Shown: positions 40,868-50,644, numbered from the stretch's first letter. The stretch: 64,000 nucleotides of DNA from DATAEE01 sp036258175 (GCA_036258175.1 DATAEE010000141.1:1-64000); one strand, 5' to 3'. Made by a program: numbers and translations. Notes: generated by a model from the sequence alone, not told the origin.

Positions 40868-42121
40868 ATGCGCAGATTGATTATCGCGGCGGCCCTCGCG
40901 CTGATTTCCGTCAGCCTGCACGCCGCGGGGGAATGGACGCAGTGGGGCGGCCCGCGCCGCAACTTCACCAGTGACGCGAAGGGACTCGCCACCTCGTGGC
41001 CGGCGAGCGGCCCGAAGCAGCTCTGGACGCGCGCGCTCGGCGAGGGCCACTCGTCGATTCTCGTCGACGGCCCGCGCCTCTATACGATGTATCGTCCGGC
41101 CGGGTTGTTGTCGATGGTGCGACGGTCGCAGGAAGAAGTGATCGTCTCGATGGACGCCGCGACCGGCAAGACGGTCTGGGAGCATCGCTATGCCGCACCG
41201 ACCGAGGGGCTCGACTTCGAGTACGGCGCCGGTCCGCACTCGACGCCCCTGATCGTGGGGAACAGGCTGTTCGCGGCGAGCACGCTGAAGGAACTGTTCG
41301 CGCTCGACAAGACATCGGGCAACGTGCTCTGGTCCCACAACATGATCAAGGAGTTCAACGCGGGCATGCCTGGGCGCGGCTTCTCTCCGAGCCCGATCGC
41401 GTTCCGCGAGACCGTCATCCTGCCCGCCGGCGGACCGAGCGCAGTGATCGCATTCGATCAGGCGAGCGGCAAAGTGGTCTGGAAGAGCCCGGCATTCGAG
41501 GCCTCGCCTGCGTCTCCGATCCTGATCAACGTCGACGGCGAGGATCAGCTCGTCGTCTTCGGCGGCGCGGAGATCGTCGGCCTCAACCCGTCGAATGGCA
41601 CGATTCTCTGGCGCCACCCGCACAAGACCGAATGGGGCCTGAACATCAGCACGCCGGTCTGGGGTGAAGGGAACATCCTCTTCTTATCGTCTGCGTACAA
41701 CTCCGGAACGCGCGTGCTGCAGCTGTCGAAAGCGGGTACGCAGACCAGCGTCAAGGAGCTCAGCTTCACGAACCAGATGCGCGTGCACATCGGCACCGTC
41801 ATCCGCATCGGCGAGTACGCCTACGGCGCGAGCGGCGACTTCGGGCCGTCGTTCATCACCGCGATCAACGTCAAGACGGGGAAGATCGCCTGGCGTGACC
41901 GCAGCTTCTCGCGCTCGACGTTCCTGTACGCGGACGGGAAGATCGTCATCCTCGACGAGGACGGCACGCTCGGCCTCGCGACGGTCTCGCCGGAAGGGAT
42001 CAAGGTCCTCGCACGCGCGGACATCATGACGAAGACATCCTGGACGGTGCCGACGCTCGTCGGGACGAAGCTCTACATCAGAGACCGAAAGAACATGCTC
42101 GCGCTCGAGCTGGGGAGCTGA
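40868..42121 (+). CDS. Secreted PQQ-like beta-propeller protein 1
   Basis: 417 residues, signal MRRLIIAAALALISVSLHAA then EWTQWGGPRRN. Blade repeats of the PQQ/BamB type include MDAATGKTVWEHRY, LDKTSGNVLWSHN, FDQASGKVVWKSP, LNPSNGTILWRHP and INVKTGKIAWRDR. I see no quinoprotein active-site features, so cofactor binding is not supported. It starts 8 bp after the ABC permease and may be its periplasmic partner. Confidence 0.9.
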   Translation: MRRLIIAAALALISVSLHAAGEWTQWGGPRRNFTSDAKGLATSWPASGPKQLWTRALGEGHSSILVDGPRLYTMYRPAGLLSMVRRSQEEVIVSMDAATGKTVWEHRYAAPTEGLDFEYGAGPHSTPLIVGNRLFAASTLKELFALDKTSGNVLWSHNMIKEFNAGMPGRGFSPSPIAFRETVILPAGGPSAVIAFDQASGKVVWKSPAFEASPASPILINVDGEDQLVVFGGAEIVGLNPSNGTILWRHPHKTEWGLNISTPVWGEGNILFLSSAYNSGTRVLQLSKAGTQTSVKELSFTNQMRVHIGTVIRIGEYAYGASGDFGPSFITAINVKTGKIAWRDRSFSRSTFLYADGKIVILDEDGTLGLATVSPEGIKVLARADIMTKTSWTVPTLVGTKLYIRDRKNMLALELGS

Positions 42122-42130
42122 ATTCTTTCA

Positions 42131-42168
42131 GATAACGGAGGTTGTCTCCGTCCCCTCCGCTAACTCCA
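42131..42168. repeat. Degenerate ctccgttnn/aacggag repeat
   Basis: taacggaggttgtctccgtc and following ctccgctaactcc, an inverted mixture of the family at 61243 and 16358, in the spacer between propellers 1 and 2. Confidence 0.5.
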
Positions 42169-42269
42169 GACACAGCAGAGCCAGCCGATTGAAACGAACC
42201 CGGAGGACAGGCAGTATACGGAAGCGGGTACCGATGCCCCTTCGAACCACAACCGGAAGGAGCTTCTCT

Positions 42270-43559
42270 GTGCGTCACCGCTCGATCTGCTACGCCGCGG
42301 CCATCCTCGCGATCGTGATTGCCGGGTCCACTCTGAGCGCCGAGAACTGGCCGCACTGGCGGGGGCCGCTGGCCAACGGACACAGCGGCGAGAAGGGCCT
42401 GCCGGTCAAGTGGTCGCCGACGGAAAACGTCGCCTGGAAGCTCGCGCTGCCCAGCCGGAGCGGCGCGACGCCCATCATCTGGGGCGACCGCATCTTCCTC
42501 AACGTCGCGCTCGCCGACGGCGCCGGAGACCTCGAGTTCTGGGTCGTCGACCGTGCGAAGGGTGACGTGGTCTGGAAGCGCCCGCTCGGCGGCGGCAACA
42601 TGCGCGCGCGGAAGCAGAACATGTCGTCGCCATCGCCGGTCACCGACGGAAAAAGCGTCTGGGTGATGACCGGCACCGGCGTCTTCAAGGCCTTCGACTT
42701 CAGCGGCAAGGAGCTCTGGGCGCGCGACATTCAGAAGGACTACGGTCCGTTCGGACTCAATTGGGGGTACGCATCGTCCCCGCTCCTCTACGGCGATTCC
42801 CTGTTCGTCCAGGTGCTCCATGGCATGAAAACGGACGACCCGTCGTATCTGTTGCGGATCGACAAAATGACCGGGAAGACGTTGTGGAGGGTCGAGCGTC
42901 CCACGCAGGCGATCCAAGAGTCCCCGGATTCGTACGCGACGCCGCTCCTCGTGAAGGTCGGCAGCGCGTTCGAGATCGTCACCGTTGGCGGCGACGTCGT
43001 CACCGGCCACGACCCGAAGGACGGCAAGGAGCTGTGGCGGCTGGGCGGGTTGAACCCGGAAAACAACCCGAACTACCGCATCGTCGCGTCGCCGTTCGTC
43101 ATTTCCGAGGGAGTCGTTGGCGCGCCCTCGCGTGTGAAGCCCCTCGTCGCGCTGAAGCCCGGCGGCCGCGGCGACGTCACCGAGTCGCACAAGATGTGGT
43201 CGTTCGATCGAGGGCCGGATGTGCCAACGCCGATTAGCGACGGCAAGTACGTCTACGTCGTCGACGACCGCGGCGTCGTGCATTGTCTCGACGCGAAGAC
43301 CGGCGCGATCGTCTACGGCCCGGAGAGGCTGAAGCCGGGTACCTACAGCGCCTCGCCGGTGCTGGCGGACGGAAAGATCTACATCACCAATGAAGATGGT
43401 CTGACGAGCGTCTTCGCGCCGGGCCCCAAGTTCGAGCTGATTGCCGAGAACGCGCTGGAGGATTACTGCCTCTCGTCGCCGGCGATCTCGGACGGTCAGA
43501 TTTTCATCCGGACGACGACGAATCTCTGGGCGATCGGCGACAGAAGGAAGAAATCGTAG
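42270..43559 (+). CDS. Secreted PQQ-like beta-propeller protein 2
   Basis: 429 residues. GTG 42270 is chosen over ATG 42234 because a strong ribosome site (ggaaggag) stands 7 bases before it and a good signal peptide follows (RHRSICYAAAILAIVIAG). The mature protein opens with ENWPHWRGPLANG. Blades include VDRAKGDVVWKRPL, FDFSGKELWARD, DKMTGKTLWRVE, HDPKDGKELWRLG and LDAKTGAIVYG. Role unknown. Confidence 0.9.
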   Translation: MRHRSICYAAAILAIVIAGSTLSAENWPHWRGPLANGHSGEKGLPVKWSPTENVAWKLALPSRSGATPIIWGDRIFLNVALADGAGDLEFWVVDRAKGDVVWKRPLGGGNMRARKQNMSSPSPVTDGKSVWVMTGTGVFKAFDFSGKELWARDIQKDYGPFGLNWGYASSPLLYGDSLFVQVLHGMKTDDPSYLLRIDKMTGKTLWRVERPTQAIQESPDSYATPLLVKVGSAFEIVTVGGDVVTGHDPKDGKELWRLGGLNPENNPNYRIVASPFVISEGVVGAPSRVKPLVALKPGGRGDVTESHKMWSFDRGPDVPTPISDGKYVYVVDDRGVVHCLDAKTGAIVYGPERLKPGTYSASPVLADGKIYITNEDGLTSVFAPGPKFELIAENALEDYCLSSPAISDGQIFIRTTTNLWAIGDRRKKS

Positions 43560-43606
43560 GGGCCGGTAGTGGAAATTCGTAGGAGGGGGTTCCAGAGTCC
43601 GTCGAT

Positions 43607-43652
43607 CGAACCCTGGAACCCTTCGAACCTACTCGAACTCGTTCGAACCTTT
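43607..43652. repeat. Degenerate gaaccct/ttcgaacc repeat
   Basis: cgaaccctggaacccttcga followed by acctactcgaactcgttcga. Units of about 8-9 bp run up to the stop codon of the minus-strand barrel gene. Same family as 57183 and 57391. Confidence 0.6.
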
Positions 43653-44211
43653 AGAAGTAAGTTTTGAGCCCTCCCGTGATCGCCAGTCCGGACGGATCTC
43701 GTCCTCCACGAACGTTGGCGACCGAGTGGTATCGCGCCTCTCCCTTGAGCGTCACGGCGCGGTGCAGGAAGTACTCGATCCCGCCGCCCGCGTTGAGGCC
43801 GAGCTTGGTTTCCGACTCGCCGAATGACTCACCGTTGTTCTTGAACTGCATGAAGTACGCGCCGACGCCGGTGCCGACGAACGGATGCCACTTGCCGTGT
43901 TCCCAGTTGTAGTCGACGTCTACCCTCAGCGGCATCTGTCTCAGTGATTGAATCGAGCCGCCGCCAAGGTTCGGGTCAGTCCAACTGAACGCCGTGCGCA
44001 GGCTGACGCGCGGCGTCACGTAGTACTCGTACAGCACGTTGACGAGTAACGAGTCGTCGAAGAGATCGTCGGTAGGGATGAACGCGCCGACGTCCAATCC
44101 GACCGCCGTCGATCCTTCATGCGGGACGCGTCGTTCCTGAGCCGTTGCCGGGACCGGCAAGGCTACCAACCAGCCAAGCGCGAGCGATGTGAAGACGAAT
44201 CGTCTCAGCAT
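43651..44211 (-). CDS. Small outer-membrane beta-barrel protein (OmpW/OmpX-like)
   Basis: 186 residues from ATG 44211, with ggagg upstream and signal MLRRFVFTSLALGWLVALPVPATA. Eight strands can be traced (STAVGLDVGAFIP, SLLVNVLYEYYVTPRVSLRTAFSW, LRVDVDYNWEHGKWHPFVGTGVGAYF, TLKGEARYHSV), and the protein ends GLKTYF with a terminal Phe typical of BAM substrates. OmpW-like channels pass small hydrophobic molecules; the role here is unknown. Confidence 0.8.
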   Translation of the reverse strand: MLRRFVFTSLALGWLVALPVPATAQERRVPHEGSTAVGLDVGAFIPTDDLFDDSLLVNVLYEYYVTPRVSLRTAFSWTDPNLGGGSIQSLRQMPLRVDVDYNWEHGKWHPFVGTGVGAYFMQFKNNGESFGESETKLGLNAGGGIEYFLHRAVTLKGEARYHSVANVRGGRDPSGLAITGGLKTYF

Positions 44212-44417
44212 CTTCTCGTACCTCCATTGCGAGCTGCGACGCAGCTCATCTGTGTGGCAGAACGCCGTTGGCTCTGGCGGAGTTAGCGGCAAACACGGTG
44301 CCGCGGATTTTGGCGCCGTGCGGGTCGTTTTTAGCGCCTAGGTACGATTGGATAGGAATTTTCTCGGAACCGATGTCGACGATTCGACAGAACGGCAGAC
44401 ACGGGAGCTCGCGCCTC
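44212..44417. other. Intergenic region, minus-strand leader
   Basis: 206 bp between two minus-strand genes. It contains a perfect hairpin gagctgcg-a-cgcagctc (44231-44247) in the barrel gene leader and an AT-richer stretch near 44350-44365. No ORF or clear promoter was recognised. Confidence 0.4.
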
Positions 44418-44870
44418 CTAGCCCTGCGGTTTGTAGTACAGCACCATGCCGGCGCCGAGCGATGCGAGGAGGAATCCGACGTACAGCATCGGGCTCGGCG
44501 CCAACTTCGGCGGATGCAGCGCCATCGACACGAGGACGTTGACGAGCGGCGCGCCGCCGAACACGAGCGGCATCACGTAGACCGGAAGCCCGCCGGCGCG
44601 GAAGGCGTAGATGATGCACACAGCGCCGATTGCTCCGAGCGCCCCCGCGATCGTCGCCGCCGTCGTCCCTGGCCCGTTGAAGCCGCGCAGTCCCTGCCCT
44701 TGAGCCGCCAGCGCGGCGATCGGGACGATCACCCCGATCAGAAAATAGGCAATCCCCACGCACAGCAGCGCGCGCAGCGGGTTGCCGAGCTTTACCTGAC
44801 CCTGATGGAGCAGCACACCGTACGATCCCCAGGACAGGACGGCGCCGAGGACGAAGACGAACCAGTTCAT
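44418..44870 (-). CDS. Half-size DMT/EamA-like membrane protein
   Basis: 150 residues from ATG 44870 (ggagg 6 bases upstream). Five helices: MNWFVFVLGAVLSWGSYGVL, LLCVGIAYFLIGVIVPI, AGALGAIGAVCIIYAF, VYVMPLVFGGAPLVNVLV, YVGFLLASLGAGMVLYY. The last pair resembles the end of an EamA repeat. Full DMT carriers have ten helices, so this one would work as a dimer, as small multidrug carriers do. Substrate unknown. Confidence 0.7.
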   Translation of the reverse strand: MNWFVFVLGAVLSWGSYGVLLHQGQVKLGNPLRALLCVGIAYFLIGVIVPIAALAAQGQGLRGFNGPGTTAATIAGALGAIGAVCIIYAFRAGGLPVYVMPLVFGGAPLVNVLVSMALHPPKLAPSPMLYVGFLLASLGAGMVLYYKPQG

Positions 44871-44891
44871 GCGGAACCTCCAGAACGACCG

Positions 44892-44938
44892 AACCAGGCT
44901 AAAGCCTGGTGCCACAACCAGGCTAGCGCCTGCTCAGA
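44892..44938. repeat. Dispersed caggctaaagcctg hairpin element
   Basis: accaggctaaagcctggt forms a perfect short hairpin and is followed by a diverged copy accaggctagcgcctgctc that carries the stop codon of the TonB receptor. Confidence 0.55.
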
Positions 44939-47900
44939 ACGAAAACCTGACACCCAGCTGGATCTGCCGCGCCGCGGTCGTGGTCGTCGTCACCCTGCCG
45001 AAGGTCGGGAGCGGCGCCTCGTTGTCGGCGGTGCCGGCGAACACGCTCAGGGCCGGCGCACCGAAGTTCGCGCGGTTGAAAATGTTGAACGCCTCGATCC
45101 GCATCTCGACGCGCGCGTCGTCGCCGAGCCTCGCCCAGTGCGCGGTCTTCACCAGCGCCAGGTCGACGGTGCGCAGACCGGGTCCGTCGAAATCGCCGCG
45201 GCCGGTGTTGCCGAACGTCCCCGCCGGCTGCAGGACGAACGCCGACGGGTCGAACCACTGATCCGGCAGGCCCCGCACGGCACGGTCGCCGTCATACCCG
45301 GACGCGTAGCTCGGACGGTCCTGTCCGATCCCCGGCCCGAGAGAAGGCGTCCACAGCGAGCGCGAACGATTGCTCGTGACGAAGACCGTCAGCGGGTTGC
45401 CGCTGCGGATCTGGACGATACTCGAGAGATGCCAGCCGTCGAGCAGCGCGCCTGGGATGCCGGTCAGGTCTTTCGCAAACGGCAGCGCCCAGGTGAAGCT
45501 CGCGACCCACTGATGGAGCGCGTCGAAGTCGGACCGTCCCTTGTTGTAGTCCGGAATGAACTCGGGGAACGCCGACGTGGTGCCGTTGGTCGCGTCCGAG
45601 AAGAACGTCGAGGCCTGGGTCGTGTCCTCGCTCCTCGACAGCGTGTACGAAGACTGGAACGTGAAGCCGTCTGCCCACCGCCGCCGGACGTCGAGGATGA
45701 ACGCCTTGTACCAGGAGTCGCCGTCGCTGCTCTTCAGCTCGATCGTTGAGAACGCGCGGTTCGGGCGCGGCGTGTTCGGCGGGAAGAAGAGCGTACCGTT
45801 GGCGAGCGGCGTCGGCGTCGGCACGTTGATGTCATTGCTGCGGAGCAGGTGAAGTCCCCGCGAGCCCGCGTAGCCGGCGGTGACGACGACGTCCCACGCG
45901 AGTTCGCGCTGGAGGCTCGCGTTCCAGACATGGACGCGCGGATTCTCGAGCTCCCACTGGATCGGCCGTATCGACAGTGTCCCGGCCCGGTCGAACGGCG
46001 GGTTTGGGAACGTCGGATTGGCGATGACCGCTCGGGGTGTGAAAGGTGGGTTCGTGACTGTGACAATCAGATTCTGGTGGTTGTTCGTGTTGAAGTACAG
46101 GCCGTATCCGCCGCGTACCGATGTCCGGCCGTCGCCGGTGACATCCCACGCCAGGCCGCCTCTCGGCGACACGTTCGTATAGGTCGGATTCTCATACAGC
46201 GGTCCGACGACCGGAGCCGTGTCGGAGAGCGGGTCGATGAGGGCCGAATCCCGGTTGTACTTTTCTTCCGGCAGCGTCGAGAACTCGTAGCGAAGCCCGC
46301 CGTTGACGGTCAACCGCGGCGTGACCTGAAACTCGTCCTGGACGTAAAACCCGAACAGCGTGAACCGCCAGTACCGATCGATCGCCCCCTCCGGCGTAAG
46401 ACCGACGAAGTTGACAGGAACGTTCAGCAGAAAGTTGCGCAGGTTGGCGAAGCGGTAGATCCCGAGGCTGAACGTCGGGTTGACCATGTTGTCCTGGTAA
46501 TACTCGGCGAGGCCGCCGGCTTTGAGCAGATGGCGGCCGCGGACCTGCGTCACATCGTACTGTCCGCCGAAGACGTTCTGCACGAGCCGGAGATTGGCGG
46601 AGCTCTGAGGTCCGAATCGCTTCAGGCCGCCGATGTCGATGTCCCCCATCATCGGGCGCCCCGTCACGAATACCGGCAGCGGCTGTGACGTGTTCGCCTC
46701 GACGTTCTGCCCGATACGCGTCCGACTGAAGCCCAGGCGAAACGTCTGCAATGTCCGATCGGACAGGACGTTCTGGTACTCGCCGGTAAAGAACTGGTTA
46801 CGCGAGCGGAACGCACGCGGGAACTGCGGATAGTCGGTCGGCAGCGCCTGGTCGGCCGTGTCGAACGTGTAGCGTCCGAAGCAGCGATGGCTCGCTCCGG
46901 CGTTGTGGTCGATACGACCGTTGACGAACTGCTGGTCGATCGTCTGCTCGAATCCGAACGTGTACTCGGCGAGGCCACCGCCGAGGTTCGGGCCGTTCGC
47001 CTGCGGAAACTCGAGCAGGTACGGTCTCACCGCCGCGTTGATCGTTACCGGAGGCCCGCCGGGAAGAATGCCGAGACGCGCGTTGTCGTCCGGGACGACC
47101 GTCGAGATCGTCTTGCCGAGCCGCTCGACGAGCGCCTCGTAGCCGACGAAGAAGAACGTCCGGTTCTGTTTCAGCGGGCCGCCGACGGTGCCGCCGAACT
47201 GATTACGGGTGAAGTCCGGTGTTCCCTCCCGATCGAAGAAGTTGCGGGCGTCGAGCGCGTCGTTCCGGTGGAACTCGTACGCGCTCCCGCTCCACTCGTT
47301 GGTGCCCGACTTCGTCACGACGTGAATCTGCCCGCCCGAGTTGCGGCCGAACTCGGCGCTGTAAGCGTTCGTTTCGACACGGAACTCCTGGATGGTCTCC
47401 ATCCCGAGCGCCGTGCTCGCTGCGCTCCCCGCCGGCCCGTTCGTGAAGTCGTTCTGCAGCGTGCCGTCGAGCAGGTACACATTCGACCGCGGGTCCTGGC
47501 CGTTGACGCTCATCCCCAGCCCGTGCGCGACCACCGATCCGCCGTCGCGGTGCGGGTACGGATTGACGCCGGGCTGCAGCGCGGCGAGATCCGTGAAGTT
47601 CCGGCCGTTCAGCGGCAGTTGTTGGATTGCCTGTTCGCCGACCAGGTAACTCAGCTCCGAACTGTTCGTGATGACGCCCGACGCCTGGCCGACGACGGTC
47701 ACCGCTTCCGCGGCGCCCACCTCCAGGACGAGCGCGAGCGTGGCAGTCTGGCCCACCACGAGCGTGATCCCGGAGCGGACGAGGGGCCTGAAGCCCGGAA
47801 GCTCCACCCGAAGCTCGTACGGACCGACCGGCAGCCCGGCGACGACGAACCGGCCATCGGGACCGGTCGCAACCGTACGAGTCGCCTCAGTTTCGACGTG

Positions 47901-48068
47901 TCGGACGACGACTGTCACGCCTGGAAGTACGGCGCCGCTTGTGTCGAGGACCGAACCCGCGATGGCAGTGGACGTCGGCTGTGCGGCCGCGGCGGTGACC
48001 AGGGTTGTGATGGTTACGAGGACGGCGAACGCGGCGTCGCGGATCACGGCGGTTCTTTCCACTATCAT
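44934..48068 (-). CDS. TonB-dependent receptor with carboxypeptidase-regulatory domain (Oar-like) 1
   Basis: 1044 residues from ATG 48068. Signal region FAVLVTITTLVTAAAAQ; residues about 35-110 are a CarboxypepD_reg domain (IAGSVLDTSGAVLPGVTVVVRH, GPDGRFVVAGLPVGPYELRVELPGF). The plug (QQLPLNGRNFTDLAALQPGV, VYLLDG, IQEFRVETNAYSAEFGRNSGGQIHVVTKSGTN) is followed by a large barrel ending GVRFSF with terminal Phe. Such proteins import glycans, peptides or other large substrates across the outer membrane, or act in secretion. It is divergent from the MFS carrier by 34 bp, suggesting shared control. Confidence 0.93.
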   Translation of the reverse strand: MIVERTAVIRDAAFAVLVTITTLVTAAAAQPTSTAIAGSVLDTSGAVLPGVTVVVRHVETEATRTVATGPDGRFVVAGLPVGPYELRVELPGFRPLVRSGITLVVGQTATLALVLEVGAAEAVTVVGQASGVITNSSELSYLVGEQAIQQLPLNGRNFTDLAALQPGVNPYPHRDGGSVVAHGLGMSVNGQDPRSNVYLLDGTLQNDFTNGPAGSAASTALGMETIQEFRVETNAYSAEFGRNSGGQIHVVTKSGTNEWSGSAYEFHRNDALDARNFFDREGTPDFTRNQFGGTVGGPLKQNRTFFFVGYEALVERLGKTISTVVPDDNARLGILPGGPPVTINAAVRPYLLEFPQANGPNLGGGLAEYTFGFEQTIDQQFVNGRIDHNAGASHRCFGRYTFDTADQALPTDYPQFPRAFRSRNQFFTGEYQNVLSDRTLQTFRLGFSRTRIGQNVEANTSQPLPVFVTGRPMMGDIDIGGLKRFGPQSSANLRLVQNVFGGQYDVTQVRGRHLLKAGGLAEYYQDNMVNPTFSLGIYRFANLRNFLLNVPVNFVGLTPEGAIDRYWRFTLFGFYVQDEFQVTPRLTVNGGLRYEFSTLPEEKYNRDSALIDPLSDTAPVVGPLYENPTYTNVSPRGGLAWDVTGDGRTSVRGGYGLYFNTNNHQNLIVTVTNPPFTPRAVIANPTFPNPPFDRAGTLSIRPIQWELENPRVHVWNASLQRELAWDVVVTAGYAGSRGLHLLRSNDINVPTPTPLANGTLFFPPNTPRPNRAFSTIELKSSDGDSWYKAFILDVRRRWADGFTFQSSYTLSRSEDTTQASTFFSDATNGTTSAFPEFIPDYNKGRSDFDALHQWVASFTWALPFAKDLTGIPGALLDGWHLSSIVQIRSGNPLTVFVTSNRSRSLWTPSLGPGIGQDRPSYASGYDGDRAVRGLPDQWFDPSAFVLQPAGTFGNTGRGDFDGPGLRTVDLALVKTAHWARLGDDARVEMRIEAFNIFNRANFGAPALSVFAGTADNEAPLPTFGRVTTTTTAARQIQLGVRFSF

Positions 48069-48102
48069 ACGGCGCTGCCTTTCACCCCGTTGCAGGAGCT
48101 GC

Positions 48103-49479
48103 ATGACGCCAACGACCGCTCGTCTGACACCCACTGAGTGGCTGATCTGCGCCATCGCCGCGATCGGCTTCGCGTTCGACATCTACGAAATCCTGATGCT
48201 CCCGCTCATCGTCCGGCCGGCGCTCCTGGAGCTCGTGGGTGCCGCGCCGGGGTCGCCCGAGTACCAGATGTGGGTGGGGCGGCTGTTCTACATTCCGGCG
48301 TTCGCGGGCGGGATCTTCGGGCTGCTGGGCGGATATCTCACCGATCTGTTCGGCCGGCGGCGCGTGCTGACCTTCAGCATTCTTCTTTATGCGTTCGCGG
48401 CGTTTCTGTCCGGGTTCTCCACCTCCATCGGAAAGCTGCTGTTCTTTCGCTGCCTCGTCTTCATCGGCGTCTGCGTCGAGTTCGTGGCGGCGGTCGCGTG
48501 GGTCGCGGAACTGTTCAGCGACCCGAAGCGACGCGAGGCGGCGCTCGGCTACACGCAGGCCTTTTCGTCGCTCGGCGGCCTGCTGGTCGCGACCGTCAAC
48601 GGTCTCTGCGTAACCCTGGCCCCGTCGCTTCCGGCGCTCGGCGCCATCCTCGGCGGGACGATCGCCGAGCCGCACGCGCCGTGGCGATACACGGTCATGT
48701 CGGGCGTCATCCCCGCGATTCCCCTCATCATCATTCGTCCGTTCCTGCCGGAATCGCCCGCCTGGGAGAAGAAGCGCGCGACAGGCACGCTCAGGCGGCC
48801 CAGCATCATGGCGCTGTTCGCCCCGGACCTGCGGCGTACCACGATCGTCACCACGCTGATGTTCGCGATGTCGTACGGCGCGGCGTTCGGCGCCATCCAG
48901 CAGGTGCAGCAGATGGTGCCCGGTCTGCCGGATGTCAAAGCGCAGACCGCGGGCAAGCCGGTTCCCGAAGCGCGGCGGATCGAACAGGCGATCGCGTCGG
49001 ACGTCACGAAAGTCCAGGAGATTGGCGGTCTCCTCGGACGCACCGCGCTCGCGGCGCTGGCGGTCTATGTCGTGAGCCGCCGCAAGCTGCTGCGCATGTT
49101 CCAGGTTCCAGGACTGATCGTGATGCCGCTCGTCTTTGGCTGGGCGGCGACGACGAGCCTGTCGTGGCTCTATATAGGAATGTTCTTCGCGGGGTTCTTC
49201 ACGGTCGCGCAGTTCAGCTTCTGGGGGAACTACCTGCCACGGGTGTATCCAACGTACTTGCGTGGAACCGGCGAGAGCTTCGCCGCGAACATCGGCGGCC
49301 GGCTCGTCGGCACCTCCTTCGCGTGGGTGACGGCGACGCTCGCCGTCACGTCCGATCGCGCCTACGCGCCGACGAAGCTTGCGTACGTGGCGGCCGCGGT
49401 CGGGTTCAGCGTGTACCTCGTCGGCTTCGTCGCGAGCTTTTTCCTGCCCGAGCCGAAGGGCGACGCGCTGCCCGAGTAG
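48103..49479 (+). CDS. MFS transporter
   Basis: 458 residues from ATG 48103 (aggag 5 bases upstream). Helices 1-12 with the MFS loop GGYLTDLFGRRRVL and a sugar-porter-like FLPESPAWEKKR after helix 6. The opening FAFDIYEILMLPLIVRPAL is like aromatic-acid/H+ and metabolite porters. It probably carries across the inner membrane a compound delivered by the divergent TonB receptor; this is inference from position. Confidence 0.88.
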   Translation: MTPTTARLTPTEWLICAIAAIGFAFDIYEILMLPLIVRPALLELVGAAPGSPEYQMWVGRLFYIPAFAGGIFGLLGGYLTDLFGRRRVLTFSILLYAFAAFLSGFSTSIGKLLFFRCLVFIGVCVEFVAAVAWVAELFSDPKRREAALGYTQAFSSLGGLLVATVNGLCVTLAPSLPALGAILGGTIAEPHAPWRYTVMSGVIPAIPLIIIRPFLPESPAWEKKRATGTLRRPSIMALFAPDLRRTTIVTTLMFAMSYGAAFGAIQQVQQMVPGLPDVKAQTAGKPVPEARRIEQAIASDVTKVQEIGGLLGRTALAALAVYVVSRRKLLRMFQVPGLIVMPLVFGWAATTSLSWLYIGMFFAGFFTVAQFSFWGNYLPRVYPTYLRGTGESFAANIGGRLVGTSFAWVTATLAVTSDRAYAPTKLAYVAAAVGFSVYLVGFVASFFLPEPKGDALPE

Positions 49480-49528
49480 TCGAGCGACCTGCAGCCTTGC
49501 GCTCGGGCCGTTCTTTGAATTCGGCGCA

Positions 49529-50644
49529 CTATGCCGGTCCGAGACAGAAGACGGTACCGTCCTGGGAACCTATCACCAGGCGACCGCCCGCGATGGCGGG
49601 TGACGCGGACAGCGGGCCGCCCGCGTCGAACTCCCAGACGCTCTTGCCCGACGCCACGTCGAGCGCGTAGAGGCGGCCGTCGTTCGAGCCGACCCAGACG
49701 ATGCGGCCCGCGACGGCGGGCGACGAATCGACCCGCGCGCGCGTCGTGAAGGTCCAGATCGATTTGCCGGTGGCGGCGTCGAGCGCGTGGACCATCTTGT
49801 CGCGGCCCCCGACGAAGACCCGGCCGTCCGCGACCGCCGCCGACGCGTAGAAGGGAAAGTTCCGCTCGGGGTGACGGTAGCGCCACAGGAACTTGCGTGC
49901 GTCGAGATCAACGGCGAGCACCTCGTTTTCGAACGTCCCGTAGAACGCGCGGCTGCCGACGATGGCCGGCGACGCAGCGGTGTAAGAGCCGGACGACATC
50001 GTGAAGAGCTCGCGGCCGTCGGCGATGCGGATCGCACGAAGGATCTCGTCGCAGCCGGCGACGTACGCGACGCCGTTGCGGATCGCCGGCGTGGCATGCA
50101 CCTGCGCCTTGGTCTCGACCTTCCATATCAGCTTGCCGTCGAGGCTGAGGCAATACAGGTGCGCGTCGTACGACCCGATGAGCACGCGATCGCCCACGAC
50201 GATCGGCGACGACTTGATTTCCGCGCCGGTCTTGAACGTCCAGCGCGCCTTGCCGTCCGCGACGCCGACCGCGTGCAGCACTCCGTCGAGGTCGCCGACG
50301 AAGACCATGTCGCGGGCCACCGCCGGAGACGACTCGCCGAGGCCTGACTCGGAGACCTTGTATTGCCACTTCGGCTTGCCGCTGGCGAGATCGAGCGCGA
50401 CCAGCACGCCCGGCTGCGACCCGACGAACACCGTGCCGTTCGCAATTGCTGCCGAAGACTCGACCGACTCGCCAGCTTCATACGACCAGTGCACCTTGAG
50501 CGGCGCTTTCAGCGGCTCCGGCGCGACGCCGGTCAGAAGAGGGTTGCCTCTGAACTGCGGCCACGACGTGGGGGTCTGCGCGTGGATCGCGCTGAGAACG
50601 CAGAGAACGCAGAGGGCACAGAGGGCGCTGAGACGCTGAGACAC
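49529..50644 (-). CDS. Secreted PQQ-like beta-propeller protein 3, repeat-coded signal peptide
   Basis: 371 residues from GTG 50644, with gagg upstream. The signal peptide VSQRLSALCALCVLCVLS is translated from the gcagagaac-type repeat (50590-50650), followed by AQ and SWPQFRGNPLLTG. Blades: LDLASGKPKWQYK, VADGKARWTFK, LSLDGKLIWKVE, IADGRELFTM, VDLDARKFLWRYR, LDAATGKSIWTF, LDVASGKSVWEFD. Seven to eight even blades, with no extra domains. Fourth and last gene of the minus-strand propeller operon. Confidence 0.9.
   Translation of the reverse strand: MSQRLSALCALCVLCVLSAIHAQTPTSWPQFRGNPLLTGVAPEPLKAPLKVHWSYEAGESVESSAAIANGTVFVGSQPGVLVALDLASGKPKWQYKVSESGLGESSPAVARDMVFVGDLDGVLHAVGVADGKARWTFKTGAEIKSSPIVVGDRVLIGSYDAHLYCLSLDGKLIWKVETKAQVHATPAIRNGVAYVAGCDEILRAIRIADGRELFTMSSGSYTAASPAIVGSRAFYGTFENEVLAVDLDARKFLWRYRHPERNFPFYASAAVADGRVFVGGRDKMVHALDAATGKSIWTFTTRARVDSSPAVAGRIVWVGSNDGRLYALDVASGKSVWEFDAGGPLSASPAIAGGRLVIGSQDGTVFCLGPA

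Noticed and set aside
44268..45749. Plus-strand open frame across the DMT-like and receptor genes
   Set aside because: It runs antisense through two good genes and an intergenic hairpin; no domain.
46887..48137. Long plus-strand open frame opposite TonB receptor 1
   Set aside because: The receptor reading is certain from plug and barrel motifs; the antisense frame is compositionally biased and has no motif.
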